Below, piece by piece: positions 17,530-25,688 of a stretch of DNA of 64,000 bases. The translations under genes were made by a program, and so were the position numbers. Numbering within the stretch: position 1 is the first letter of the stretch; each line of letters starts with the position of its first letter. The stretch is from Bifidobacterium gallicum DSM 20093 = LMG 11596 (GTDB taxonomy: Bacteria > Actinomycetota > Actinomycetes > Actinomycetales > Bifidobacteriaceae). The stretch is taken from assembly GCF_000741205.1 (NCBI RefSeq), contig NZ_JGYW01000002.1:62001-126000 (forward strand). The letters are read 5' to 3'. Under the pieces are notes generated by a model that ran no database searches, was not told where the DNA came from, and saw only the letters and a list, made by a program, of their open reading frames with translations.

Positions 17530-17558
17530 AATATGTCACCGCGTTGTGACATATTCAA
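17530..17558 (-). promoter_or_regulatory. Promoter with embedded 10-bp inverted repeat (candidate repressor operator)
   Basis: A perfect dyad, AATATGTCAC (17530-17539) and GTGACATATT (17546-17555), with a 6-bp spacer. On the minus strand TTGAAT (17553-17558) and CATATT (17530-17535) are 17 bp apart and could be -35 and -10, with the dyad filling the space between. This is a classic repressor-site geometry (TetR-like in spacing). It lies about 110 bp before the decayed lipoprotein gene. No regulator gene is adjacent. Confidence 0.55.
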
Positions 17559-17642
17559 CAATATATCTTGATAAAAATTAGTCAATTGAGAGAGAAACGA
17601 ACCATCAATCCCTAATCATTTGTCGAGAAACAATTCTGCACG

Positions 17643-18449
17643 TCACAGCACATGCTGCAGGAAGTCCTGGAATCGCGGTTCCTGCGGGTGGTCAATGATG
17701 TCCGGACCACCTTGTTCCACGACTTTGCCGCCGTCCATGAAGACAATTTGGTCGGCAACCTCTCGTGCGAAGCCGATTTCGTGTGTCACCACGACCATCG
17801 TCATACCACCGTCCGCCAACGAACGCATGACTGTGAGCACTTCACCCACCAGTTCAGGATCCAGTGCCGAGGTGGGCTCATCAAACAGCATGATTTCCGG
17901 CTGCATAGCTAGCGCTCTTGCGATGGCCACGCGCTGCTGCTGTCCGCCCGACAGCTGCGCCGGATAATAGTCAAGGCGCTCCCCCAGTCCCACACGTTCC
18001 AGCTCGCGGATCGCCAATGTGCGAGCCTCTTTCTTATCCATGCGCTTGACGTGCACCGGGGCTTCCATCACATTTTCGAGCGCCGTCATATGCGGGAACA
18101 GGTTGAATTTCTGAAACACCATGCCAAGTTTGGCGCGCTGTGCCGCCACTTGCTTATCGTTGAGCGTTTGCAGATGGCGCTTGGCTCCCTCACCTTCCCA
18201 GCGGTAGCCGATCATCTCGCCGTCCACGTCGATTTCACCGCCCGTCAACGTCTCCAGCTGGTTGATCAGACGCAGGAACGTCGATTTTCCCGATCCTGAG
18301 GGGCCGAGAATCACCGTCACCGTGCCGGGTTGCACAGTCAGGTCCACGCCCTTGAGCACATGCAGGTCTCCGAAGGCTTTATGCACTTGCTTGGCTTCAA
18401 TGGCTGGCGTGCCTGCGCTCTGGCTTTGAGTGCTCGTTGCTTGCGTCAT
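17643..18449 (-). CDS. Polar amino-acid ABC transporter ATP-binding protein (GlnQ-like)
   Basis: ATPase of the amino-acid importer, 268 aa. Walker [10 protein letters not shown] (about 49-57), Q-loop [17 protein letters not shown], signature [15 protein letters not shown], Walker [15 protein letters not shown] and THEIGFA for the H-loop. The FNLFPH wording is diagnostic of the PAAT (GlnQ/HisP) subfamily. ATG 18449 has GAAGGA 6 bases upstream. A short Gln/Ser-rich N-terminal lead precedes the domain. Last gene of the cluster SBP2-SBP1-permease-ATPase. Confidence 0.95.
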   Translation of the reverse strand: MTQATSTQSQSAGTPAIEAKQVHKAFGDLHVLKGVDLTVQPGTVTVILGPSGSGKSTFLRLINQLETLTGGEIDVDGEMIGYRWEGEGAKRHLQTLNDKQVAAQRAKLGMVFQKFNLFPHMTALENVMEAPVHVKRMDKKEARTLAIRELERVGLGERLDYYPAQLSGGQQQRVAIARALAMQPEIMLFDEPTSALDPELVGEVLTVMRSLADGGMTMVVVTHEIGFAREVADQIVFMDGGKVVEQGGPDIIDHPQEPRFQDFLQHVL

Positions 18450-18578
18450 GTTGCGTCCTTCATCGTTCACGGGTTTCGTTACCGCGTGTACTTTCAAGTT
18501 GTATTGTTATTTCCGCCTGCTGCTCATACCACCGAGTGCCCCATCAGCTTGTCGAAACTGCTGGGGCCTTGCACGGGG

Positions 18579-19562
18579 TCAGGCATTTAGACCAGTGAAT
18601 ATCGCTTCGTTCGTCTTGGCCACATCGTCCTTGGGTTCGCCATCAGTTTTGCCCGGTAACGGGGTTTTGGCTGAGGAACCGACTGGGCGGGCTTCATATC
18701 CTTTACCGAAGTGCTTCTCCAGACGTGATTGCAGCACCATCATGATTGATGTGATGAACAGGTACCAGATCGCAGCCACCAGCAGCAACGGGATCGGCTT
18801 GTAAATACGGTTGGCGATGGCGTTCGTGGCGAACTGCAGTTCCAATGTGAACGGTACCGCCAAAACCAGTGACGTGGTCTTGAGCATGCCGATGGTTTCA
18901 TTGCCTGTGGGAGGGATGATGATGCGCATGGCTTGCGGCAACACCACTCGACGCATGATTTGCGCACGCTTCATGCCCAACGCCTGGGCGGCTTCGGTCT
19001 GTCCAGGATCGACAGCCTCCAGACCGGCGCGCACAATCTCGGAAAGATAGGCGGCTTCATTCAACGCCAAACCGATCCATGCGGCGTTGAATGCCGTGAT
19101 GACCGTTTTTGAATCGACACTCCAAAATTCGATTGATGTGAATGGAATGCCAAGGCTGAGCTTGGGAATCAGCACGGCGAACAGACCCCAGAACACCAAC
19201 TGCGTATAGACAGGGGTGCCACGGAAGAACCAGATGAAGAACCAGCTGACACCGCGCAGCACAGGATTGACCGACTTGCGCATGATGGCCAGGATTACAG
19301 CCAGAATAATGGCTACGACCATCGAGATGACCGTGAGCAACAGCGTGTATCCAACGCCGCTGAGCACACGTTCATTAAACAGATACTTCCAAACGACGTT
19401 CCATTCAAAACGCGGATTGGTAATCAACCCATGAAGCAGCATCGCGGCCAACAGCGCCACAATGACAGCCGCCACAATCTGGCCCGTTTTGCGCACAGGC
19501 TTGGCGACAATGCGATTCGGCACAGGCAAGCCTTCGCCGTCCTCCATAACATGATGTGGCAT
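18579..19562 (-). CDS. Polar amino-acid ABC transporter permease
   Basis: HisM/GlnP-type permease, 327 aa. Hydrophobic spans include IVAAVIVALLAAMLLHGLI, YTLLLTVISMVVAIILAVILAIM, FFRGTPVYTQLVFWGLF and WIGLALNEAAYLSEIVRAGLEAVD. The EAA motif reads AAQALGMKRAQIMRRVVLPQA, standard for the family. A roughly 40-residue hydrophilic C-terminal tail (LEKHFGKGYEARP onward) is longer than usual. ATG 19562 is preceded by GAGGAGAG at good spacing. With a single permease gene, the transporter probably uses a homodimer. Confidence 0.94.
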   Translation of the reverse strand: MPHHVMEDGEGLPVPNRIVAKPVRKTGQIVAAVIVALLAAMLLHGLITNPRFEWNVVWKYLFNERVLSGVGYTLLLTVISMVVAIILAVILAIMRKSVNPVLRGVSWFFIWFFRGTPVYTQLVFWGLFAVLIPKLSLGIPFTSIEFWSVDSKTVITAFNAAWIGLALNEAAYLSEIVRAGLEAVDPGQTEAAQALGMKRAQIMRRVVLPQAMRIIIPPTGNETIGMLKTTSLVLAVPFTLELQFATNAIANRIYKPIPLLLVAAIWYLFITSIMMVLQSRLEKHFGKGYEARPVGSSAKTPLPGKTDGEPKDDVAKTNEAIFTGLNA

Positions 19563-19722
19563 CGTGTTCTCTCCTCTACTCTGCACAGCCGTGCTGCACA
19601 AGATGCGTAAAATCGCTATCGGTATTGTTGCATGACGTTGTGGGCACATGTGTCATGCGCCCACAACGTGGGTGGATTCGACGCGGCAAGCATGTAAAAC
19701 CGCCGCGCCGGGACTACTGCGG

Positions 19723-20646
19723 TCAGTCCAGTTCCTTCGGATTAATCTGAGCTTTGTCAATAGCGCCCGATTCCACGCCCCAGGCCTTCAGGATCTTCAT
19801 GTAGTCGCCGTCATCCATGAGCTTTTGCATGGCGGCTTGCACAGCCTTGGCCAGTTCGGTATCGCCCTTCTTGATTGCGATGCCTTGCAGCACGGTACCC
19901 GCGTTCTCACCCAGCTGTTCCAGTTGACCATCGGTCTGGGAGATCGCATAACCGCCAATCGGCGAATCGGCATAGAACACGTCGGCCTTGCCCATGACCA
20001 CATTGGTGGCAGCATCGGTCTGCTGCTTCATCGATTGCACTTCCACAGCCTTGTTGCCGTCAGCAGCACACTGTTCTTTGATGCTGTTGGCTTCCTCTTC
20101 CTGCACGGTGCCTGTCTGCACGGCAATGATGTCGCCGCACAGGTCCTTCGTATCGACCTTCTCAGGATTGCCCTTCTTGACCACCCACATGGAACCGGCC
20201 TTGTAGTAGCTCACAAAGTCCACGGAATCCATCCGTTCTTGCGTGATTGTCATGGCCGTGATGCCCAAATCGAACTTGCTGCCCACCGATGGCACAATCG
20301 TGTCGAACGTGGTGGAAACAATCTTGGTCTCCAAACCGAACAAACGACCCAATGCTTGGGAAAGCTGCACATCATAGCCTGTTGGCGTCTTGCCGTCCTC
20401 AGCCAGGAACTCGGCAGGGGCATAGCTCAATTCCATACCCACGGTCAACTCGCCAGAGTCACGCACCGATGCTGGCAGCATCTTGGCCAGCGCATCATCC
20501 TTGACGATTGCCGACACATCAAACTTGGCGGCGTCCTGCGCCGAATCCGACGTGGTCTCATCGGTGGTGCCGCACGCAGCGGCACCCGCACACAGACCGG
20601 CAGCCAGCACAAATGCCGCGAACTTCTTGAACGGGTTGGCAATCAT
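19723..20646 (-). CDS. Polar amino-acid ABC transporter substrate-binding lipoprotein 1
   Basis: SBP family 3, about 307 aa. The signal peptide ends AGAAAC (lipid Cys about 25). The family sequence GELTVGMELSYAPAEFLAEDGKTPTGYDVQL is followed by FDTIVPSVGSKFDLGITAMTITQERMDSVDFVSYYKAGS and the hinge region CGDIIAVQTGTVQEEE. Two mature cysteines (DLCGD, KEQCA) may pair. It is closely similar along its whole length to the next gene upstream, so the two arose by tandem duplication. The 689-bp gap upstream holds a pair of GCATAWTATGC sites and six palindromic repeats. Ligand unknown. Confidence 0.94.
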   Translation of the reverse strand: MIANPFKKFAAFVLAAGLCAGAAACGTTDETTSDSAQDAAKFDVSAIVKDDALAKMLPASVRDSGELTVGMELSYAPAEFLAEDGKTPTGYDVQLSQALGRLFGLETKIVSTTFDTIVPSVGSKFDLGITAMTITQERMDSVDFVSYYKAGSMWVVKKGNPEKVDTKDLCGDIIAVQTGTVQEEEANSIKEQCAADGNKAVEVQSMKQQTDAATNVVMGKADVFYADSPIGGYAISQTDGQLEQLGENAGTVLQGIAIKKGDTELAKAVQAAMQKLMDDGDYMKILKAWGVESGAIDKAQINPKELD

Positions 20647-20713
20647 CGCTTTCCTTCCACACAATATGATGTGCCGTCCCACATGCTACGGAACGGCGAA
20701 ATGGCTACATAGC

Positions 20714-20743
20714 GCATATTATGCACAAGCAAGCATAATATGC
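20714..20743 (-). promoter_or_regulatory. Paired palindromic sites before amino-acid-binding protein 1
   Basis: GCATATTATGC (20714-20724) and GCATAATATGC (20733-20743) are exact reverse complements separated by 8 bp. Each is also an odd palindrome on its own (GCATA, centre, TATGC), with centres 19 bp apart, close to two helical turns. They lie 68-98 bp before the start of the binding-protein gene, a typical operator position. They may bind a regulator as two dimers or form a hairpin in the leader. Confidence 0.5.
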
Positions 20744-20814
20744 ACCCCCGTGATATCCCATGCCATCCGTCCTCACTCACGACACGCCGTCCCAAGGGTG
20801 CATCGCCTTCCTTC

Positions 20815-21271
20815 CCGCACGTAAGGCAATTGCGTTACGTGCGGCCATGAGGGTTCCTACAGAAATCAATACAATCTCAACGTTTCCATAACCGCACGTA
20901 ACGTAACTGGCTTACGTGCGGGAGAAAGGAGCACGGAGAGCGACGGTCGCCCTATCCCCAATCCGCACGTAACGCAATTACGTTACGTGCGGCCATCAAC
21001 TTGAACAGCCCAAAGGAAACCCCGAAAACCACGGAAACCCGGAAACCACCATCCCCCTTCCCCGCACGTAAGCTAGTTACCTTACGTGCGGAGAGAGGTG
21101 TGAAGAAAACGGGACCGGCAAAACCGGACCTTCTTTCCCGCACGTAACGTAACTGGCTTACGTGCGGGAAAGAAATCCCAACACCCCCCAAAAAAACCTA
21201 GAAAGCTCAAGGACTCTAGAAAAACGGCACCCCTCCCCTATCCGCACGTAAACTAGTTGGCTTACGTGCGG
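20815..21271. repeat. Palindromic repeat cluster A (six copies)
   Basis: Six 30-bp elements at 20815-20844, 20892-20921, 20963-20992, 21062-21091, 21138-21167 and 21242-21271. Each has arms CCGCACGTAA and TTACGTGCGG around a 10-bp centre (for example GGCAATTGCG, CGTAACTGGC, GCTAGTTACC). Start-to-start spacing is irregular (77, 71, 99, 76, 104). Orientation of the centre varies. The copy at 21138 extends to 17-bp perfect arms (21131-21174). The cluster lies between the two binding-protein genes. No coding frame is credible here. Confidence 0.97.
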
Positions 21272-21335
21272 GAGGAAGGCGCAACGACAGCGAAGGGCGA
21301 ACGGTGATGGGGCTGAGGTAGTAGAGGAGTGTGGA

Positions 21336-22271
21336 TCAGTTGGTCTTGGGGTTGATCTCGGACTTGTCGATGGCGCCGGACTTCACGCCCCACGTCGTCA
21401 GGATCTCTTCATACGTACCGTCATCCATGAGCTTCTGGATTGCGGCTTGCACAGCCTTGTCCATGGCTTCGTCGCCCTTCTTGACGACGACGCCCTGCAC
21501 AGCCACGCCTTCATTTTCACCCAAAGGCTCGAGCACATCACCGGTCTGAGCGATCGCGTATTCACCAACCGGCGAATCGGCGAAGAACGCGACGGCCTTG
21601 CCGGTGGCCACATTCGTGGTCACATCGGTCTGCTGGGCGCTCGAGAGCACTTCCATTTCCTTCTTGCCGTCAGCCACGCACTGCTTGTTCATTTCGGTGA
21701 CTTCCTCTTCCTGCGTGGTGCCCGTCTGCACAGCAACGGTCAGACCACACAGGTCAGCGGTATCGACCTTGTCGGGATTGCCCTTGCGCGTCACCCACAG
21801 CGATCCGGCCTTGTAATAGGTTACAAAATCAACGGCTTCCATACGTTCCGGAGACACGGTAAACGAGGAAACGCCAATATCGTACTTATCGCCAACAGAC
21901 GGGATGATCAGGTCGAACTTGCTCGTCGTGGGCTCAGCTTCCAGACCCATGACAGCGGCCATGGCCTTGACCAGATCCACGTCATAGCCGACCGGCGTCT
22001 TGCCGTCCTCATTCAGGAACTCAGCGGGGGCATACGTCGTATCCATGCCGACGATGAGCTTGCCGTCCTTGGCATAAGCCTCGGGCACCATGGCCGCAAT
22101 CTCATCGTCCTTGGCAATCTTGGACGCATCAAACGACGACGTGGAAGCCGATGAGGAAGACTCCGACTTCGCTTCATCACTCGTACCACAAGCGGCGGAG
22201 GTCACACACAGGAATGCGGCAAGCACGGCGGCTGCGCATGTGGTCAAGGATCGGGTATCACTATGCTTCAT
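21336..22271 (-). CDS. Polar amino-acid ABC transporter substrate-binding lipoprotein 2
   Basis: SBP family 3, 311 aa, tandem paralogue of the gene at 19723. The signal peptide leads to TSAAC (lipid Cys about 28), followed by a Ser-rich linker (SESSSSASTSSF). Matching blocks include KLIVGMDTTYAPAEFLNEDG, DLIIPSVGDKYDIGVSSFTVSPERMEAVDFVTYYKAGS, GLTVAVQTGTTQEEE and GVKSGAIDKSEINPK. Both mature cysteines are kept. ATG 22271 is used. It is the promoter-proximal gene of the importer but is cut off from the rest by the repeat cluster, so it may have its own expression level. Confidence 0.94.
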   Translation of the reverse strand: MKHSDTRSLTTCAAAVLAAFLCVTSAACGTSDEAKSESSSSASTSSFDASKIAKDDEIAAMVPEAYAKDGKLIVGMDTTYAPAEFLNEDGKTPVGYDVDLVKAMAAVMGLEAEPTTSKFDLIIPSVGDKYDIGVSSFTVSPERMEAVDFVTYYKAGSLWVTRKGNPDKVDTADLCGLTVAVQTGTTQEEEVTEMNKQCVADGKKEMEVLSSAQQTDVTTNVATGKAVAFFADSPVGEYAIAQTGDVLEPLGENEGVAVQGVVVKKGDEAMDKAVQAAIQKLMDDGTYEEILTTWGVKSGAIDKSEINPKTN

Positions 22272-22474
22272 GGAATGATTCCTCTCATCTCTTCAATGTG
22301 ACGGCAAACCGCCAACTGCCCCGAAGCATAAGAACGCAGTGCTACGAAACGGTATCGAACCCCCAATTCATTCCGTCATATGAGATAGAAATACCGTCCC
22401 GACCACACCTTGAGATGAAGTACAGCCGCAGACGCAGGCGCAGTAGGCAACCTCACCAGGGTCGCAGGTACAAC

Positions 22475-22508
22475 GATGGGCCGGCGGAATCATTCCCGCC
22501 GACCCATC
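22475..22508 (-). terminator. Hairpin downstream of smpB
   Basis: GATGGGCCGGCGG (22475-22487) pairs with CCGCCGACCCATC (22496-22508), 12 of 13 bases, around an 8-nt loop. It lies about 35 bp past the smpB stop. No uridine run follows on the minus strand, so termination strength is uncertain. Confidence 0.5.
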
Positions 22509-22544
22509 GTCCGCAGCGCCCTACTACGTGCACCGCAACTATGC

Positions 22545-23039
22545 TTAAATACCACGCGCCACTTTGTTGCGGTATCGCATCACGCGCAACGCTTCACGCT
22601 TGTCTTGTTCTTCACGCAACGCCTGGCGCTTGTCGAATTCCTTCTTGCCTCGGGCCAACGCGATCTTGACTTTGACACGACCGTCTTTGAAATACAGGCT
22701 CAACGGCACAATCGTGTAGCCTTTGGCTTGGGTCTGGCGTGCAAGCTTCTCAATTTGTGCGCCATGCAGCAGCAACTTGCGTTTGCGTTTGGGCGCATGG
22801 TTGTTCCATGTGCCATTGAGGTATTCAGGAATGTTGGCGCCTTCAAGCCAAATCTCGCCGCGCCGGTCAATCGAGATGAACGCTTCCGCCAGGGACGCGC
22901 GTCCTTCGCGCAATGATTTCACTTCCGTGCCGGTCAGTACAATGCCCGCCTCATATTCATCTTCCAAGGCATAGTCGTGCCGGGCTTTTTTGTTTTGCGC
23001 AATGATGCCATCACGCACGCCTGACGATTTTTTCGCCAT
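22545..23039 (-). CDS. smpB: SsrA-binding protein SmpB
   Basis: tmRNA partner in trans-translation, 164 aa. The N-terminus [33 protein letters not shown] and the core [33 protein letters not shown] are diagnostic. The C-terminal tail is basic ([15 protein letters not shown]), as needed for the ribosome A site. ATG 23039 has AAGGAG 8 bases upstream. It closes the prfB-ftsE-ftsX-hydrolase-smpB block, an order conserved in many actinobacteria. I do not see an ssrA gene beside it. Confidence 0.97.
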   Translation of the reverse strand: MAKKSSGVRDGIIAQNKKARHDYALEDEYEAGIVLTGTEVKSLREGRASLAEAFISIDRRGEIWLEGANIPEYLNGTWNNHAPKRKRKLLLHGAQIEKLARQTQAKGYTIVPLSLYFKDGRVKVKIALARGKKEFDKRQALREEQDKREALRVMRYRNKVARGI

Positions 23040-23064
23040 GCTGTGTTCTCCTTATGAACATTGA

Positions 23065-24540
23065 TCAGTGCACATACCAGAACTGGCCCGCTCCAGCCAG
23101 CGTACGCGTCGATGTGATGTAAGGGCCTTTCACATTCATTTCAGAAATAAGAATCGTATCGCCATACACAGCTTCCACCACAGCCACATGGCCATAGGTC
23201 AGATCAGCCCAAGCCTGTCCTGGCAGGAACGAGACGGCGGCGCCCACTTGCGGCACATGGTCCACGCGCAACCCGTAGCTCGGGGCGGTGGCCCACCATT
23301 GGCCGCCATTGCCCAGATACGAAGGCGTGTTGATGCCCATTTCCTTACGGCGGTTGTAGGCGTACCACGTACATTGGCCGGGTACATAACCGTTGCCGTA
23401 ATCACCATTGGATGTGCCCTGCCCCGTGGGCGAAGGCGCCACGGGCGTTGGTGTCGGTGTCACGGGAGTCACGGGTGTCACTGGCGTCACCGGAGCCGCG
23501 GGTGTCACTGGCGTCACCGGAGCCGCGGGTGTTACCGGTTGCGCGGGTGTGGCCGGAGTCGAAGGCTGCGACGGGGTTGACGGAGTGGCTGGAGTTGAAG
23601 TTTGGGAGGATGTCGGACGCGTCGTACCCTGGGCTTGGTTGATTGTGACCTGTGCGGCGGCAGCGGCCTGTTCCTTCTGATACTGGCGGTTATAGGAGTC
23701 GACTTGGGACGAGAGCATCACCGTTTTCGCGGCTTGCTTCGCGGCATCGGACTTCAACTGGTCCTGCTTGGATTCCAGTTCGGCACGGGCCGCTTCACCT
23801 TGTACACGCAACTTATCCAACGCATCGCGCTCAGCTTGGGCTTTGGCTGCTGTGCTTTGCGCTTGCGCGGCTTTCTCGTCGGCGGTCTGCTTGAGCGTTT
23901 CGATACGCTTTTCAATGGCCTTGAGTCGCTCCCCACGATTCATCGACGTGTTGAGCTCGTCAGCGGCATCCGAAGCGGCGTTCGCTTCGTTACGAGAGAT
24001 GGCGTCACGCGACTGCATCGACTGGATGAAATCTTTGGTGTCTTTGGACCCCGTCATCACGCTCATCATGTCTGACGTGTCGGAACCATGCATTGATTCA
24101 CGCGCCACTTGGGCCACGGCGGCATGCGCGTCATCATAATCCTCGCCTGTCTGGGCGATCTTATGCTCAAGGTCTTCCTTGTCTTTGCGCGCGGCCTGCA
24201 AACGGTTGGCCGCCGCATCAGCCTCGCTTTGGGCAGCCGCAGCCGCATCGTTGGCGGCTGTCACCTTGCTTTGGGCCTCAGGAATTTGATTGTTCGTCAG
24301 ATCATCAAGTTCCACAATCTTGTCGGCCAATGACGACTCGACACCCGACAGCTGGCTACGCAACTGCGCTTCCCTCGCCTTGCTGGCCGCGTGCTGGTTT
24401 TGCGCATTGACCAAGTTGTCGTAGGTGTCAGCATAAGCCACCGGCGTGATGGTGCCGGTGGAAGCCAGAACCAGCGGCATTCCCATGGACAAAACAGCAC
24501 ATGCCGTGACAATAGGCTTGATCAGTCTGACTCGAGGCAT
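23065..24540 (-). CDS. Secreted CHAP-domain peptidoglycan hydrolase with coiled coil, probable FtsEX partner
   Basis: About 491 aa. The signal peptide ends near VAYA-D (residue about 37). Residues 40-290 form a long coiled coil rich in Ala, Gln, Glu and Lys (for example [22 protein letters not shown]). A proline/threonine/valine linker built from repeats of PVTP and PAAPVTP follows (about 300-375). The C-terminal CHAP domain has the catalytic Cys in [12 protein letters not shown] and His in [13 protein letters not shown]. This is the architecture of PcsB and similar hydrolases that FtsEX activates through their coiled coil. Its position directly downstream of ftsX supports the same role in daughter-cell separation; that role is inference. 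ATG 24540 has AAGGGA 5-6 bases upstream. Confidence 0.92.
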   Translation of the reverse strand: MPRVRLIKPIVTACAVLSMGMPLVLASTGTITPVAYADTYDNLVNAQNQHAASKAREAQLRSQLSGVESSLADKIVELDDLTNNQIPEAQSKVTAANDAAAAAQSEADAAANRLQAARKDKEDLEHKIAQTGEDYDDAHAAVAQVARESMHGSDTSDMMSVMTGSKDTKDFIQSMQSRDAISRNEANAASDAADELNTSMNRGERLKAIEKRIETLKQTADEKAAQAQSTAAKAQAERDALDKLRVQGEAARAELESKQDQLKSDAAKQAAKTVMLSSQVDSYNRQYQKEQAAAAAQVTINQAQGTTRPTSSQTSTPATPSTPSQPSTPATPAQPVTPAAPVTPVTPAAPVTPVTPVTPVTPTPTPVAPSPTGQGTSNGDYGNGYVPGQCTWYAYNRRKEMGINTPSYLGNGGQWWATAPSYGLRVDHVPQVGAAVSFLPGQAWADLTYGHVAVVEAVYGDTILISEMNVKGPYITSTRTLAGAGQFWYVH

Positions 24541-24764
24541 GATTCCCTTTCCATTGACTTCACTTGGCAATGCGGCTTACACATCACTCATTGTAGCGGG
24601 CTGGTTACGCCACAGCTGCAAACAGTTCCACGCTACCACCCCTGGCAGGCTGGGGCTCCAGGTTGTGCGCAGCGGCAACAACAGTTTTCACAAACCCTAC
24701 AAAATCCATCCGTAATACGCAGGCACTCCGGCAGCCATTTCGGTCCGACAGCCCGGCGGTTTCG

Positions 24765-25688
24765 TCAAGCTTTCAGATAACGCCGCAATGCCACGCTCGA
24801 AGCGATAATCGACAGCACCACTGCTCCGGCAATCAGGATCGGCGAGACAATCCACACATCACGCTGGCCCACGTAAGGAATCCAGGTGATTGATTGCGCG
24901 AGCCAATCAGTAATGAACACTTTGACGAGCACGCCCAACGACACGCACGACAGCACGGATCCCAGCAGTGAAGCGATTACTCCTTCAAGGATGAACGGCA
25001 GTCGGATCGTCCAGTTTGACGCGCCGACCAGTCGCATGATTTCCGTTTCTTCACTGCGTGACGCAGCGGACATGCGGATCGTGGTGCCCGTCAACATGAT
25101 CGCGACGAGCACCATCACAGCGGCCAGCCCGGCCGTGGCCACGGTCGCCCTGTTCAGCACGGCGAATACGGGCTCGAAGATCTGGCGTTGATCCACGACT
25201 TCCTCGACGCCTTCCTGCCCCGACAACACTTCGGACACGACCTTGTATTTTTCAGGATTCTTGAGTTTGAGCCATAGCGAATCCTGCATGTCGTCCGCCG
25301 TCAGCGTGCGGCCTTGGTATTGTCCGCCCGGATATTGCTTGAGGAACGAATCGTTATAGAACTGTTCCTTGCTCATGAACGTGACTTCCGACACGTCATC
25401 GGCCAGTTCAGTATTGATGACTTTCTGCAGATCGTTGATCTGCGCGGCCGTCGCCGCCGTTCCCGCCGCACAGTTCGCGGATGCGCTTGTTCCATCCGGG
25501 CACAGCCAGACAACCACCTCGACTTTGTCATACCAGTCACCTTTGGCCTTGGTGATCTGCGCCTGGGTCAGCAGGGATGCACCGATGAACAGGAATGAGA
25601 TGAACGTGACGAGCATGACCGACAACAACATCGGGACGTTGCGACGCAAGCCCGTAGCCGTTTCGGACATTACGAACCGGAATCTCAT
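24765..25688 (-). CDS. ftsX: Cell division protein FtsX
   Basis: Membrane subunit of FtsEX, 307 aa. One N-terminal helix (MLLSVMLVTFISFLFIGASLL) is followed by a large extracytoplasmic loop (about 45-175) that contacts the hydrolase. Three C-terminal helices follow, around AGLAAVMVLVAIMLTG, GVIASLLGSVLSCVSLGVLV and VSPILIAGAVVLSIIASSVA. Two cysteines in the loop (WLCPDG, ANCAAG) may form a disulfide. The start overlaps the ftsE stop by 4 bases (ATGA). Confidence 0.96.
   Translation of the reverse strand: MRFRFVMSETATGLRRNVPMLLSVMLVTFISFLFIGASLLTQAQITKAKGDWYDKVEVVVWLCPDGTSASANCAAGTAATAAQINDLQKVINTELADDVSEVTFMSKEQFYNDSFLKQYPGGQYQGRTLTADDMQDSLWLKLKNPEKYKVVSEVLSGQEGVEEVVDQRQIFEPVFAVLNRATVATAGLAAVMVLVAIMLTGTTIRMSAASRSEETEIMRLVGASNWTIRLPFILEGVIASLLGSVLSCVSLGVLVKVFITDWLAQSITWIPYVGQRDVWIVSPILIAGAVVLSIIASSVALRRYLKA

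Noticed and set aside
20815-21271. CRISPR array
   Set aside because: The repeats are palindromes with irregular spacing (71-104 bp), variable orientation and related spacers in places; no cas genes are present.
22272-22544. tmRNA gene next to smpB
   Set aside because: No tRNA-like ends or tag-peptide frame found; only a terminator-like hairpin.
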